64,000 bases of DNA. It comes from Treponema vincentii F0403 (GTDB lineage: Bacteria > Spirochaetota > Spirochaetia > Treponematales > Treponemataceae). Below, in pieces: positions 18,601 to 27,045 of this stretch (position 1 is the first letter of the stretch; every line of letters starts with the position of its first letter). The stretch lies in the NCBI RefSeq assembly GCF_000412995.1, contig NZ_KE332512.1, positions 2,079,959-2,143,958 of the forward strand. The letters run 5' to 3'. Under the pieces are notes generated by a model that saw only the letters and a list, made by a program, of their open reading frames with translations, did no database searches and had not been told where the DNA came from. The position numbers were made by a program, and so were the translations under genes.

Positions 18601-18766
18601 AAAATCATACTCCTTAGATTGCCCGTTTTTTATCAGACGGCGTAACATAACGCAGCATAAAAACGATATATGATAATAACGTACACGGATGTATCTTTTT
18701 TTGCAAGGCCTTTGCTCCGGGCTTTTTGCTCCGATCATTACGATGATTTTGGGCTAATATATTTTC

Positions 18767-18796
18767 TTGACATGGAATAGCAATATATGCTATTAT
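18767..18796 (+). promoter_or_regulatory. Sigma-70 promoter for the tRNA-Gln/tRNA-Glu pair
   Basis: TTGACA at 18767-18772 and TATTAT at 18791-18796 are separated by 18 bases and lie 15 bases before the mature tRNA-Gln 5' end. Confidence 0.75.
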
Positions 18797-18811
18797 CTTT
18801 TCCGTCAACTT

Positions 18812-18882
18812 TCCCCGGTTGTGTAATGGTAGCACCGCAGATTCTGGTTCTGCTTGTGGGGGTTCGAATCCTCCCTGGGGAA
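18812..18882 (+). tRNA. tRNA-Gln (anticodon CTG)
   Basis: TCCCCGG pairs with CTGGGGA, followed by discriminator A. D loop AATGGTA, anticodon stem GCAGA/TCTGC with loop TTCTGGT, and T arm GGGGGTTCGAATCCTCC all fold. The anticodon CTG reads CAG. CCA is not encoded. Confidence 0.93.
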
Positions 18883-18887
18883 TACTC

Positions 18888-18925
18888 CGAAAACCTCTAA
18901 AAATGATTATTTTTAGAGGTTTTCG
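18888..18925. terminator. Long hairpin between tRNA-Gln and tRNA-Glu (CTAAAAA family, copy 3)
   Basis: CGAAAACCTCTAAAAA, six bases, then its exact complement: a perfect 16-bp stem. The centre shares CCTCTAAAAA/TTTTTAGAGG with other intergenic copies here. It could terminate tRNA-Gln transcription or be a processing site. Confidence 0.65.
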
Positions 18926-18952
18926 CGTAGTAGAGCAGTCGATGCTCTTGTT

Positions 18953-19024
18953 GGTCCCTTCGTCTATCGGTTAGGACATGAGATTCTCAATCTTAAAAGA
19001 CGGGTTCGATTCCCGTAGGGACCG
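18953..19024 (+). tRNA. tRNA-Glu (anticodon CTC)
   Basis: GGTCCCT pairs with AGGGACC, with discriminator G. D arm GTCT/GGAC, anticodon stem TGAGA/TCTTA with loop TTCTCAA, and T arm CGGGTTCGATTCCCG are all consistent. The anticodon CTC reads GAG. CCA is not encoded. Confidence 0.93.
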
Positions 19025-19078
19025 GTTCTCATTTTACCCGTACTGTTCCGTTATATATGCAAACCTCATCATTTTTTC

Positions 19079-19084
19079 TATAAT
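19079..19084 (+). promoter_or_regulatory. -10 box six bases before ptsI
   Basis: TATAAT at 19079-19084 with six bases before the ATG at 19091 and no ribosome site, so the ptsI mRNA would be leaderless or nearly so. No clear -35. Confidence 0.5.
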
Positions 19085-19090
19085 GATTTT

Positions 19091-20848
19091 ATGAAAAAGT
19101 TTACCGGTTTATCTGTCTGCGACGGTTTAGTAGCCTGTCGGCTTGTATGTATTCCTGAAACAATAGAACAGGCAACACCCGTTTATACAATTACCGCACA
19201 AAATATTAAAACTGAACAGGAACGACTGCACACCGCCGTACAAACGGCTCAAGATGAGTTACGACAAGCGCTTGCCGAATATCAGGAAGCGGATACCCAC
19301 ACGAAATCTCCCGAACAGGCTATTTTGGAAACCCATCAAACAATGCTCGCCGACGAAGAGTTTATGCACGGCATTTATACGGAAATAGAAACATCGCTGA
19401 CGAATGCCGAAGCGGTACTCAAACGGAAATTGGATGAAGTTACGTCTATGCTGACTGCTTCGGGAGACAGCTACCTTTGCGAGCGGGCTGTTGATATTCA
19501 GGATGCCTACGAACCGGTGTTTTCTTATTTAAATCCGCAGCATAAGCAGGCTCCTTCCCGGTTTGTCGGCGTACAGCCTGACTCTCTGCTTGCGGCACGG
19601 GTGTTTAAACCATCCGAAGCGCTCGAAATAAAAAAACTTGCGCCCTGCGGGATTATTATGGAAGAAGGGGGCGCAACCAGTCATATTGCGATTATGGCAC
19701 GAGCGTGGAATATTCCGACACTGATTGCAGTTCATGGGCTTATGGATTCGGCAAAAAGCGGAATGTATGCCATGCTGGATGCTACGAATGGAACGCTGAC
19801 TTTGGAACCCAATGCAGAAACTATCGCACGAATAAAATCCACAAGTAGTGAACAGATTGAGGTAACCGAAGAAGAACGAGATTATGCGCAGGTTTATACA
19901 CAAGACGGTATTCCCATTCATTTGAGTGCAAACATTGTTCTTACGGAAGAAGCTGCGCTGCCGGCCGTGCAAAACGCCGCCGGAATCGGGCTCTTTCGGT
20001 CTGAGTTCTTGTTTTTAGGAACCCAAGATATTCCCGATGAAGAACATCAGTACACAGCGTACCGTACGGTGTTGGAACGGATGGGATCAAAGCCGGTGGT
20101 AATCCGTACCTTTGATGCCGGTGCCGATAAAATGCTGAAAGAGCAGGAAAATCTTCTGGAGCGAAATGCACTCCTCGGCTGGCGGGGAATCCGGTATTGC
20201 TTGGATCGTCCCGAAATTTTTAAGCATCAGCTGCGGGCACTGTTGCGGGCAGGTTGTATCGGCAATCTGCATATACTCATTCCGATGATCTCCTGTAAAA
20301 AAGAAATCACCGCCGTGCGGAATTTAATCAAAGAGATTGAGCAAGAGTGTGAACAAAATCGAATACCGTATAAGAAAGATATTCCGATTGGCATTATGAT
20401 CGAAGTGCCTTCCGCCGCAATCGCTGCCGACCTCTATGCACCGGCGGTGGACTTTTTCTCTATCGGCACCAATGATCTTATTCAATACACAATGGCAGCG
20501 GATCGAGAAAACCAAACCATCGCACATTTAGCCGACTGTTTTCAGCCCGCAGTGCTGCGGCTTATCCGGCACGTTATTGAGACGGAGCCGCTCCTGCACC
20601 GCACCGGCGATTTGCGCGGCGGATTCGTGTCTATGTGTGGGGAGATGGCTTCCGATACGGAGGCTGTTCCGCTCTTACTTGGGATGGGCTTGCGGCGGTT
20701 CAGCATGGCAGCGCAAAAAATCCCTGAGATTACGCAGCGGATCGAATCTATCCGGATCTCCGATGCAGAGGCTCTCTGTAAAGCCGTCAGCCTGCTGGGC
20801 ACCGCTGAAGAAATACGCCGGGAAACAATGAAGCGCTTCCCGCTGTAG
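19091..20848 (+). CDS. ptsI: Phosphoenolpyruvate-protein phosphotransferase (PTS enzyme I)
   Basis: Transfers phosphate from phosphoenolpyruvate to HPr in the cytosol. The 585 residues show the N-terminal HPr-binding helical domain, the phospho-histidine domain with EEGGATSHIAIMAR (His198), and the PEP-binding barrel with GIGLFRSEFLF, VIRTFDAGADK, GWRGIRYCLD, IGIMIEVPSAAI and DFFSIGTNDLIQYTMAADR. The C terminus carries VSMCGEMASD, where the catalytic Cys sits. Length and motifs are normal. No other PTS component lies nearby, as in treponemes that use PTS parts mainly for regulation (an inference). Confidence 0.97.
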   Translation: MKKFTGLSVCDGLVACRLVCIPETIEQATPVYTITAQNIKTEQERLHTAVQTAQDELRQALAEYQEADTHTKSPEQAILETHQTMLADEEFMHGIYTEIETSLTNAEAVLKRKLDEVTSMLTASGDSYLCERAVDIQDAYEPVFSYLNPQHKQAPSRFVGVQPDSLLAARVFKPSEALEIKKLAPCGIIMEEGGATSHIAIMARAWNIPTLIAVHGLMDSAKSGMYAMLDATNGTLTLEPNAETIARIKSTSSEQIEVTEEERDYAQVYTQDGIPIHLSANIVLTEEAALPAVQNAAGIGLFRSEFLFLGTQDIPDEEHQYTAYRTVLERMGSKPVVIRTFDAGADKMLKEQENLLERNALLGWRGIRYCLDRPEIFKHQLRALLRAGCIGNLHILIPMISCKKEITAVRNLIKEIEQECEQNRIPYKKDIPIGIMIEVPSAAIAADLYAPAVDFFSIGTNDLIQYTMAADRENQTIAHLADCFQPAVLRLIRHVIETEPLLHRTGDLRGGFVSMCGEMASDTEAVPLLLGMGLRRFSMAAQKIPEITQRIESIRISDAEALCKAVSLLGTAEEIRRETMKRFPL

Positions 20849-20859
20849 GCTTTCATGGT

Positions 20860-21504
20860 TTAACTGCTGTAGCTTTCATCAAACAATATACGTCGATGTA
20901 CGGAAATCAGTTTTGAAATTTTTGCTTGCATTTCGGGGACGCTGTGTGTTCTGCTTCGTGCACACAGCTTAGCGGGATTGCCGCAGATAAGGCACGGACG
21001 GGAGGAAAGTCCCAGTTCCGATGCGGAAAGCTTTTGTTCAAACGCCGAAAAAACGTCGAAGTCCCACAATATACCGATCGGATGCGTGCGTTCCAATGCT
21101 ACCGTTTGCCGTTTGACTGTTTCTGCGTGCGCGTTAAGCAGCCAAAATGCAGTGCATCCTGCAGGCGCTCGGTCTTCGTAATATGCCACGATGAGTGGTG
21201 TTTGCACAGAACCCGCGCCGGACGGTTTTTCGTCCGTGTACGGTTGCTCCTGCACGAGCCGATCTAAAAATGCGCGGCAGCCTTCATCGAAGACTGCCTC
21301 CAGAAAGCGGTTGTTTTTTATCGGTCCCGGAATCACGAGAGAGAACATCACCACGGTTTTATTTACAGGCAGCGTTTGATTTAATCGATGCCCACTATCC
21401 GTCTCCGCAAGCCGGAATAACCGTGCTTGCTGTTCCCGCCGGGCATCTCGCAAGGCTGCCATATCCTGTACGGTCTGCGGAACACCCTCAGCAAAAATAT
21501 TCAT
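20860..21504 (-). CDS. citX: Holo-citrate lyase synthase CitX
   Basis: Transfers the phosphoribosyl-dephospho-CoA prosthetic group onto the citrate lyase acyl carrier protein CitD. The 214-residue product starting at 21504 (MNIFAEGVPQTVQDMAALRD) carries the family markers: LRDARREQQARL, VMFSLVIPGPIKN, the GILWDFDVF metal/nucleotide motif, and PCLICGNPAKLCARSRTHS with a Cys pair near the C terminus. It follows the split citrate symporter by 7 bases with no strong ribosome site, so translation is probably coupled. It is the last gene of the citrate operon. Confidence 0.95.
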   Translation of the reverse strand: MNIFAEGVPQTVQDMAALRDARREQQARLFRLAETDSGHRLNQTLPVNKTVVMFSLVIPGPIKNNRFLEAVFDEGCRAFLDRLVQEQPYTDEKPSGAGSVQTPLIVAYYEDRAPAGCTAFWLLNAHAETVKRQTVALERTHPIGILWDFDVFSAFEQKLSASELGLSSRPCLICGNPAKLCARSRTHSVPEMQAKISKLISVHRRILFDESYSS

Positions 21505-21511
21505 GCGCAGC

Positions 21512-22108
21512 TTATGATAACAGCGAAAATAAAATGCTACCGATAACCAGCACGATACCACCGCCGAGACGGGATGAAAGCTGCGCATAGGCCATTAAGC
21601 CCATTCGCTTTGAGGCGCCGAGTACCGCCAAGTCGCCCGAACCGCCGCGGTTCGCCATACAAAGCCCGGCGGTAATGGCCGAATCAATCGGATAAAAACC
21701 GACCAGATAGCCCGTTACTGCGGAACCGAGAATAGCGCCGACAACAATTAAAAAGGCGATAACGACATTTCCAAAGGTGATTGCATCCAACAATTCTTTC
21801 AAGCTAGTATCAGCACCGACCCCTACCATAATAATCAAAATGAGGGTACCGGTAAAAAAGCTTTGCAGTTTTTTTGCACCGGTGCGCAATCCTTCCGGGA
21901 TGATGCCTAATGCACTCACCAATGCGACGAACAAAATCATATATGCAAAGGGGTGAATAGCAACACCGAAGATTTTCGGCAATAGTACTTTTCCAAACAA
22001 CCGTCCAAGCGCATAAAAGCCTCCCGATAAAATAAGACCGCCACCGACCTGTGCAAGCGTTGCAGAGGCCTTCCCGCTTTCAGACTTAATTTCCTTATAT
22101 TTGCGCAT
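21512..22108 (-). CDS. 2HCT-family citrate symporter, C-terminal half (separate ORF)
   Basis: A 198-residue membrane protein with about five or six helices, matching the second half of 2-hydroxycarboxylate transporters: GLILSGGFYALGRL, FVALVSALGIIPEGLRTGAK, IMVGVGADTSLKE and the conserved CMANRGGSGDLAVLGA loop. Its ATG shares one base with the TGA of the upstream half (TGATG), an arrangement compatible with ribosome re-initiation. Either the transporter is genuinely two-chain, or a recent frameshift split one gene and this start is fortuitous. See the N-terminal half at 22108-22809. Confidence 0.85.
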   Translation of the reverse strand: MRKYKEIKSESGKASATLAQVGGGLILSGGFYALGRLFGKVLLPKIFGVAIHPFAYMILFVALVSALGIIPEGLRTGAKKLQSFFTGTLILIIMVGVGADTSLKELLDAITFGNVVIAFLIVVGAILGSAVTGYLVGFYPIDSAITAGLCMANRGGSGDLAVLGASKRMGLMAYAQLSSRLGGGIVLVIGSILFSLLS

Positions 22109-22809
22109 CAATATACGGTACCGTCGCCTGTCCATGACGGCTTTTTTTCTCCGATTTTACCGAGTACTGCGGCGGTTATAATGGCAAATATATTGGCAAT
22201 CGTCAGTACGGCAATAGCAAAGGCATAGTATTCTGTCTTGGGCTGTCCGGTTACTTGCTCGTAAATCTGGCTTAACGGAACTGCACCGCCGCCGTTACCG
22301 CCACCCATAATCGGCAATACATACTTCAATATTGTCAGTGAAGGTGAAACACCAAAAATCAGCCCACCCAGAACACCGAGAGCGGCGGCTCCGACAAGCC
22401 CGCCCAATATCGCCGGGATATAGCCCGCAAAAGATTTGAGCAGAATATTCCGTTCCAAACTTAAAATAGAGCCGGTGATCAGCACGGCAATAAAGAATGA
22501 GAGGAAATCCTGATCATCCATAACAGTATTCATGGATTTAAGATATGCTTCCGGTATAAGGTTAAAATAGACCAGCACCGCTGTACCGATAAAGGCAAGC
22601 ACAATGCCACCGCCGATATAGGTATTCCAGAGCGGAATGCGTTCGCCTATTTCATAGAATACCAGACCGATTGCGAACATTAACGCGAATGAACCGAGTA
22701 AATCTTTCGACAGACCGCCGGTATAGGCAGCGACCAAAATAACGGCAACCGTTACAAGCGCAACATACCACGGCATACCGAAAAATTCCAATGATTTTTT
22801 TTCGCTCAT
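22108..22809 (-). CDS. 2HCT-family citrate:cation symporter, N-terminal half (separate ORF)
   Basis: Imports citrate across the inner membrane for the lyase encoded around it. This ORF gives 233 residues from the ATG at 22809 (GGAG eight bases upstream), with about six helices, the first GGGN-type re-entrant loop (LPIMGGGNGGGAVPLSQIYE) and the central cytosolic loop (GEKKPSWTGDGTVY), then TGA. The family's characteristic second loop is in the next ORF. Full-length relatives are about 430-450 residues, equal to both halves together. Whether the split is functional cannot be told from one sequence. Confidence 0.88.
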   Translation of the reverse strand: MSEKKSLEFFGMPWYVALVTVAVILVAAYTGGLSKDLLGSFALMFAIGLVFYEIGERIPLWNTYIGGGIVLAFIGTAVLVYFNLIPEAYLKSMNTVMDDQDFLSFFIAVLITGSILSLERNILLKSFAGYIPAILGGLVGAAALGVLGGLIFGVSPSLTILKYVLPIMGGGNGGGAVPLSQIYEQVTGQPKTEYYAFAIAVLTIANIFAIITAAVLGKIGEKKPSWTGDGTVY

Positions 22810-22873
22810 TGTCAAATCTCCTTCTTATAAGAACCTCTCAAATCTGCGTTGAGCCGCGTTTGAAAGAAGCCTT

Positions 22874-22936
22874 TCTCACAATATCGGCGGATATCTCTCC
22901 AAAATCAGGTTAGATTGTGAGAGATGTACCGATATT
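22874..22936 (-). promoter_or_regulatory. Mutually exclusive inverted repeats between citG and the citrate symporter
   Basis: Read in the transcribed direction, AATATCGG and TCTCACAAT occur in turn, then CCGATATTGTGAGA, whose two halves pair with one or the other. The two stems cannot form fully at once. This resembles an attenuator or processing switch; no ligand or factor is known. Confidence 0.4.
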
Positions 22937-22938
22937 TT

Positions 22939-23943
22939 TCATGCGCCGGTAAGACCCCGGCAGAATAGCACTGCGGCAAAAATATCAGCCGAACCTCCCG
23001 GACTGATATGCCGCTCGATGCAGTAGGCGTCAAGGGATTCAACCGCAGCGTAGAGCGCAGCTCCGGTAGCCCCTGATGCAACGATAGAAGCGCAGCGGAT
23101 CTGCAGATCGCGCAATGCGGCAGAACCTGCCCGAAACAGCACGTTGGTATCCTTGTTTTCCGCAATGATATGGAGCAGCGTGTAGAGATACGCATCCCGC
23201 TGCGTCAGATGGGTGAGTCCGGCAAGGTACGCTACGTTCCGTTGTACCAAGGGCAGCCCCGCTTCCGCCTCACCGCGGATGCCCGTGCAGCCGTACTGCA
23301 AAAAAACCTGCTCGCCGTGCGTCAGCGTCCGCTTTGTGCTCACCCCAGCCATATCCTCGCTGCATAAACCGGCTGCAAGAACCCGCACCTGAGCGCACAA
23401 CGTTTCCGTCAGTTCCATTACGCTGCGGATACCGTCAAGCTGTGTAGCACCCGACAGCAAACCCGCCGCTCCTAAAAGATATGCAAAAATAAAGATGGCT
23501 CCTTTATGGGTGTTGACGCCGCGCGTTTCAGCAAACATTGCTTTTTCAAGCGCGAGCCCTGTTGCCCGCAGCCGTTTCCGTACCGCAGCGGCTATCGGTT
23601 GAGCCGGAGCGGCGGAAATACCGGAGTCGCTTGTGCACGGCCGCACCCCAGCAGAAAACGGCGCGACGGACTTATAGCCGATACGCGCGCATTCGTAAAA
23701 CCCCTGCTGCAACGCCGCGGCGCTTCTGACAAGGGTCGTAAAGTCCATATCCGAATGCGCACCTTGCGAAACGGGATCGACCAAACCGGGCTTCGGAAAC
23801 AGCGCCGCTTCATCCAACAGCGCCTTCACCGCAAGGGCTGAGAGTTCTTTACAAACTCTATCAGCCCTCTCAACCTTATCGATTCTATCGATCCTATCGG
23901 CCGATGCACCTTCCGCAGTATCACCCTTATTTACTAAACTCAA
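22939..23943 (-). CDS. citG: Triphosphoribosyl-dephospho-CoA synthase CitG
   Basis: Makes the precursor of the citrate lyase prosthetic group from ATP and dephospho-CoA. The 334-residue product shows FPKPGLVDPVSQGAHSDMDFTT, GVNTHKGAIFIFAYLLGAAG and the C-terminal HISPGGSADIFAAVLF, all typical of CitG. The first 30 residues are low complexity (DRIDRIDKVERADRV), coming from a GATCGATAG-like tandem stretch. The only workable start there is TTG at 23943, overlapping the end of citF by 17 bases. The true start is therefore uncertain. Confidence 0.93.
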   Translation of the reverse strand: MSLVNKGDTAEGASADRIDRIDKVERADRVCKELSALAVKALLDEAALFPKPGLVDPVSQGAHSDMDFTTLVRSAAALQQGFYECARIGYKSVAPFSAGVRPCTSDSGISAAPAQPIAAAVRKRLRATGLALEKAMFAETRGVNTHKGAIFIFAYLLGAAGLLSGATQLDGIRSVMELTETLCAQVRVLAAGLCSEDMAGVSTKRTLTHGEQVFLQYGCTGIRGEAEAGLPLVQRNVAYLAGLTHLTQRDAYLYTLLHIIAENKDTNVLFRAGSAALRDLQIRCASIVASGATGAALYAAVESLDAYCIERHISPGGSADIFAAVLFCRGLTGA

Positions 23944-25489
23944 AAGGTTTTGTCTTTCTGATAACGTCGAGCACGGTGCCGTCGCGGTATTCTACCACTG
24001 CAACAACCTTTTCATCAAAATGAACCGGTTCCGGCGCACCTGAAATACGATACGCCTTGTCGCGCAGCGCTTCGATAGTAGTAATCGGTAGCCCGCTGTC
24101 TTTCATCGCATCGATTAAGTCGGTACGGCGCGGGTTAATCGCAATGCCTTCCTCCGTAATCAGCACGTCAATCGTTTCACCGGGCGTAGTTACAGTGGTA
24201 ACCTTATCAATAACCACCGGAATGCGTGAGCGGATAAGCGGCGTAATGATGATGCTGACCTTTGCTCCTGCCGCCGCGTCGGGATGACCGCCGGGGGCAC
24301 CTCGCACAACGCCGTCCGAGCCGACAATTACGTTGACGTTAAAGTCGGTATCAATTTCCAAGGCGCCGAGTACCGCAAAATCAAGCATATTCACGAATGC
24401 ACCCTTGTTAAAAGGATTGGCATACTGCGACGTAGAAATTTCAAAATGTCCGGGGCTGTCAATAACAGATTCTGCCGACGGAAGGTCAAAGTCCTGAGCA
24501 TCGACTACGCACTTAATCAATCCGTCATGAAGCAGCTGCACAATCGGCGCGGTAATGCCGCCGATGGCAAAACTCATCTTGTAGTTCTTTTCCGCCATGT
24601 ACTGCTTGAGGCAGCGAACAACCGCCAACGCAGCACCGCCTGCTCCGGCTTGGAACGAAAAGCCGTCTTTGAAATTCGGACAGTGTGCGATAAACCGCGC
24701 CGCATAGTCGGCCATCATCAGCTCTTTGGGATTATCCGTGTAGCGGACTTCCTTGCTGGCTATTTTTGCAGGATTTCCAATTTCATCCACAACCGCAACA
24801 ATATCGACATCGATTGCCTGAATAGCAGGCGGGAAATTCGGAAAGGGTACCAACGTGTCCGTAACGACAACCACCTTATCCGCATACTGCGCGTCGACCA
24901 TCGCATACGAAAGAACACCGCAATTCGACTTACCGCCCTTTCCGCGCGCATTCCCCATGCAGTCCGCACTGGGCGCTCCGATAAACGCAACATCAATATG
25001 AATATCACCGGCTTCTATTGCTCTCACCCGTCCACCGTGGCTTCTAATGTACACCACATCGCGGAAAAGCCCGTGCGAAATTGCTTCGCCGATTTTACCG
25101 CGTACACCACTGGATGAAAGACCGGTAACGGTACCGTCTTCAATATAAGGGAGCAGCGCATCGTGTGCCTCTCCCAGCGAGCTTGCATAAATCGTAATAT
25201 CTTTGATGCCCAGTTCACCGATTGCCTGCACAACCTTGTTCACCACATAATCGCCGTTTCTAAAATGATGATGGAATGAAATACTCATTCCGTTTTTCAG
25301 ACCAGCCCGTTTAACCGCTTCTTTTAGATCGTGCACAACCTTATCTTCGGGAGATGAGGTGAGTTTTGCGTATCCTTTCCGGGCAACTCGCTGAAAATTC
25401 GTGCCGTCAAAGTGATAGGCACCTTGATATGCTTGTTTTCCGTTTGAAAGTATATTGTCGGGAATGTCCCGTCCGGCTTGATTTTTCAT
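23927..25489 (-). CDS. citF: Citrate lyase alpha subunit (citrate:acetyl-ACP transferase)
   Basis: Exchanges acetyl for citrate on the lyase acyl carrier protein. The ATG at 25489 gives 520 residues beginning MKNQAGRDIPDNIL, the normal family N terminus; an overlapping GTG at 25495 is the alternative. Recognisable features include the GMSISFHHHFRNGDYV and GLSSSGVRGKIG loops of the CoA-transferase fold, GAPSADCMGNARG, and the C-terminal EGIAINPRRTDL. It follows citE after only a few bases and overlaps citG, consistent with one operon. Length is normal. Confidence 0.97.
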   Translation of the reverse strand: MKNQAGRDIPDNILSNGKQAYQGAYHFDGTNFQRVARKGYAKLTSSPEDKVVHDLKEAVKRAGLKNGMSISFHHHFRNGDYVVNKVVQAIGELGIKDITIYASSLGEAHDALLPYIEDGTVTGLSSSGVRGKIGEAISHGLFRDVVYIRSHGGRVRAIEAGDIHIDVAFIGAPSADCMGNARGKGGKSNCGVLSYAMVDAQYADKVVVVTDTLVPFPNFPPAIQAIDVDIVAVVDEIGNPAKIASKEVRYTDNPKELMMADYAARFIAHCPNFKDGFSFQAGAGGAALAVVRCLKQYMAEKNYKMSFAIGGITAPIVQLLHDGLIKCVVDAQDFDLPSAESVIDSPGHFEISTSQYANPFNKGAFVNMLDFAVLGALEIDTDFNVNVIVGSDGVVRGAPGGHPDAAAGAKVSIIITPLIRSRIPVVIDKVTTVTTPGETIDVLITEEGIAINPRRTDLIDAMKDSGLPITTIEALRDKAYRISGAPEPVHFDEKVVAVVEYRDGTVLDVIRKTKPFEFSK

Positions 25490-25491
25490 AA

Positions 25492-26400
25492 TCACAACGC
25501 TCCTTTATACACACCGGAGGCTTTCGCATAGTTGATTGTCCGCTGTGCTCCCTCAAGTAATGCAATATCAACCATCTTCCCGTCAATGGTAAAGACACCA
25601 ATTCCTTTCTTCTTATTTTCTTCCAGCTGAACGATGATTTTTTCCGCTTGGCTAATCTCTTTTTCAGTCGGTGTATACAGCTCATGCACCGGTGCAATCT
25701 GCTTGGGGCTGATCAACGATTTGCCGTCAAAGCCCATCTGCTTAATCAGCGCGACTTCCCGTTTAAAGCCTTCGATATTATCTACATCGAGGTAGGCCGT
25801 ATCGAAGCATTGAATGCCCGCAGCCCGCGCCGCAATCACCAGTTGAGACCGAGCTCCCAACAGTTCTACCCCGGAATCCGACTTTACCGTGTGCAGATTG
25901 CGGATGTAGTCCCCTGCACCGAGTGCAATACCCATCATCCGCTCCGAAGCCTCGCAGATCGCAAGCGCATTGATCACTCCGCGCGGGGATTCAACGGCTG
26001 CCATCAGCAAGGTTGAACCTTCAGCCCGTCCGTATTCTTTCTCTGCAGCACTTACTAATTCGGCAACATGCAGCACATCATCCCGCGTTTCACATTTCGG
26101 AATACGGATCGTGTCCGCCCCCGCTGCAACGCATACCCGTATGTCTTCTCTATAATGCGGCGTGTCGAGTCCGTTGATGCGCACCACTTTTTCGCAGCCT
26201 TGATAATCGATTGACGTCAGCGCATGGTACAGAGAAAAACGGGCGGAATCCTTTTCCCGCTCGGCTACCGCATCCTCAAGGTCGAATATCAAGCTGTCGG
26301 ATCGGTAAATATACGCATCCTGCAGCAAAGAGGGGCGCTGCGCATTCAAAAACATCATCGTCCGCCGTATCCTGTTCTTTTTCGTGTTATTCGGTTCCAT
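25492..26400 (-). CDS. citE: Citrate lyase beta subunit (citryl-ACP lyase)
   Basis: Cleaves citryl-ACP to oxaloacetate and acetyl-ACP. The start at 26400 has GGAGG eight bases upstream and gives 302 residues. The HpcH/HpaI aldolase fold is marked by RRTMMFLNAQRPSLLQDA, SLIFDLEDAVAEREKD, VVRINGLDTPHYREDI, AAVESPRGVINA (with the metal-binding Glu) and FDGKSLISPKQIAPVHELYTP. The gene lies between citD and citF in the usual order, in tight linkage. Confidence 0.97.
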   Translation of the reverse strand: MEPNNTKKNRIRRTMMFLNAQRPSLLQDAYIYRSDSLIFDLEDAVAEREKDSARFSLYHALTSIDYQGCEKVVRINGLDTPHYREDIRVCVAAGADTIRIPKCETRDDVLHVAELVSAAEKEYGRAEGSTLLMAAVESPRGVINALAICEASERMMGIALGAGDYIRNLHTVKSDSGVELLGARSQLVIAARAAGIQCFDTAYLDVDNIEGFKREVALIKQMGFDGKSLISPKQIAPVHELYTPTEKEISQAEKIIVQLEENKKKGIGVFTIDGKMVDIALLEGAQRTINYAKASGVYKGAL

Positions 26401-26427
26401 ATATTCTATCCTCCGCAAGGCGTCTTG

Positions 26428-26715
26428 CTACTTGCCCCATTTTTCGGGCACCAGCTTATCGGCAGCACGATGTAACACCGTTTCAAGCCGCGCCTCAAGC
26501 GTACAGTCCAGCGCTCCCTTGTCGATGACGCGGATTTCACCGCGCTGAACCCCCATCCGTTGTAAGGCATCCATTATCAACTGACGTATATGGTTGCCGT
26601 ACTGATGTATCACATCACTTTCGATGGTGACATCCAATTCTCCGCTTGGCAAAACGGTTATCTGCACATCGCTTGATTCCAACGTGCCTGCCGTCGCCGC
26701 ATGTAAAATTTCCAT
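26428..26715 (-). CDS. citD: Citrate lyase acyl carrier protein (gamma subunit)
   Basis: A 95-residue protein that carries the phosphoribosyl-dephospho-CoA arm. The attachment region AATAGTLESSDVQITV with Ser14 is the family signature, followed by the core beta/alpha fold (GVQRGEIRVIDKGALDCTLEARLE). It is the first gene of the minus-strand citrate operon, preceded by an AAGAGG ribosome site and a TATAAT-like -10 at 26735-26740. Confidence 0.95.
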   Translation of the reverse strand: MEILHAATAGTLESSDVQITVLPSGELDVTIESDVIHQYGNHIRQLIMDALQRMGVQRGEIRVIDKGALDCTLEARLETVLHRAADKLVPEKWGK

Positions 26716-27045
26716 ATAGGTACCTCTTATGAGTATTATATCACTATAGAAAAAAACAGCTAGAGCGGAAATCCGATTTACCGGGAGAGCAAAAGCGATA
26801 GGCTTATAATCAACAACCCCGACGCACGAATAAGATTTATCACCGCAAATACATCAGTAGCGAGGAATGAGCTTGACACTGTAAAAAAACTCCATAATAC
26901 TTGATCACGCCGGCTTATTCGCCGGTATCGTCTCTGCCGGTACGGACTTAATCAACAGCAATAGAGATTTTTATTATGGGGCTGTCCAAAAACTTCAGTT
27001 TTTAGATGCGACCGGTTCGGTACAAAATAACGCAGGAGAATCAGA
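26716..27045. promoter_or_regulatory. Divergent promoter region between citD and citC
   Basis: A 330-base gap. Minus strand: TATAAT at 26740-26735, 20 bases before citD. Plus strand: TTGACA at 26873-26878 with TAATAC about 16 bases downstream, giving a citC leader of roughly 140 bases. Near the citC end, 26986-27005 is a weak copy of the CTAAAAA hairpin family. I see no gene and no convincing operator dyad for a CitAB/CitI-type regulator. Confidence 0.5.

Noticed and set aside
18658-18700. GTACACGGATGTAT near 18680 as another copy of the palindromic element
   Set aside because: Only the ATACATCCGTGTA loop resembles the element; the long arms and the CGCTGCTGCG core are absent, so it is at most a decayed trace.
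20998-21016. GGGAGGAAAGTCCCA resembles the conserved GAGGAAAGTCC of RNase P RNA
   Set aside because: It lies within the citX coding frame (SELGLSSRPCLICG region) and none of the other RNase P conserved blocks surround it.
24284-25117. 277-codon open frame opposite citF, and others of 200-219 codons opposite mfd
   Set aside because: These are antisense shadows produced by codon bias over strongly recognised genes, with no ribosome sites or family matches.
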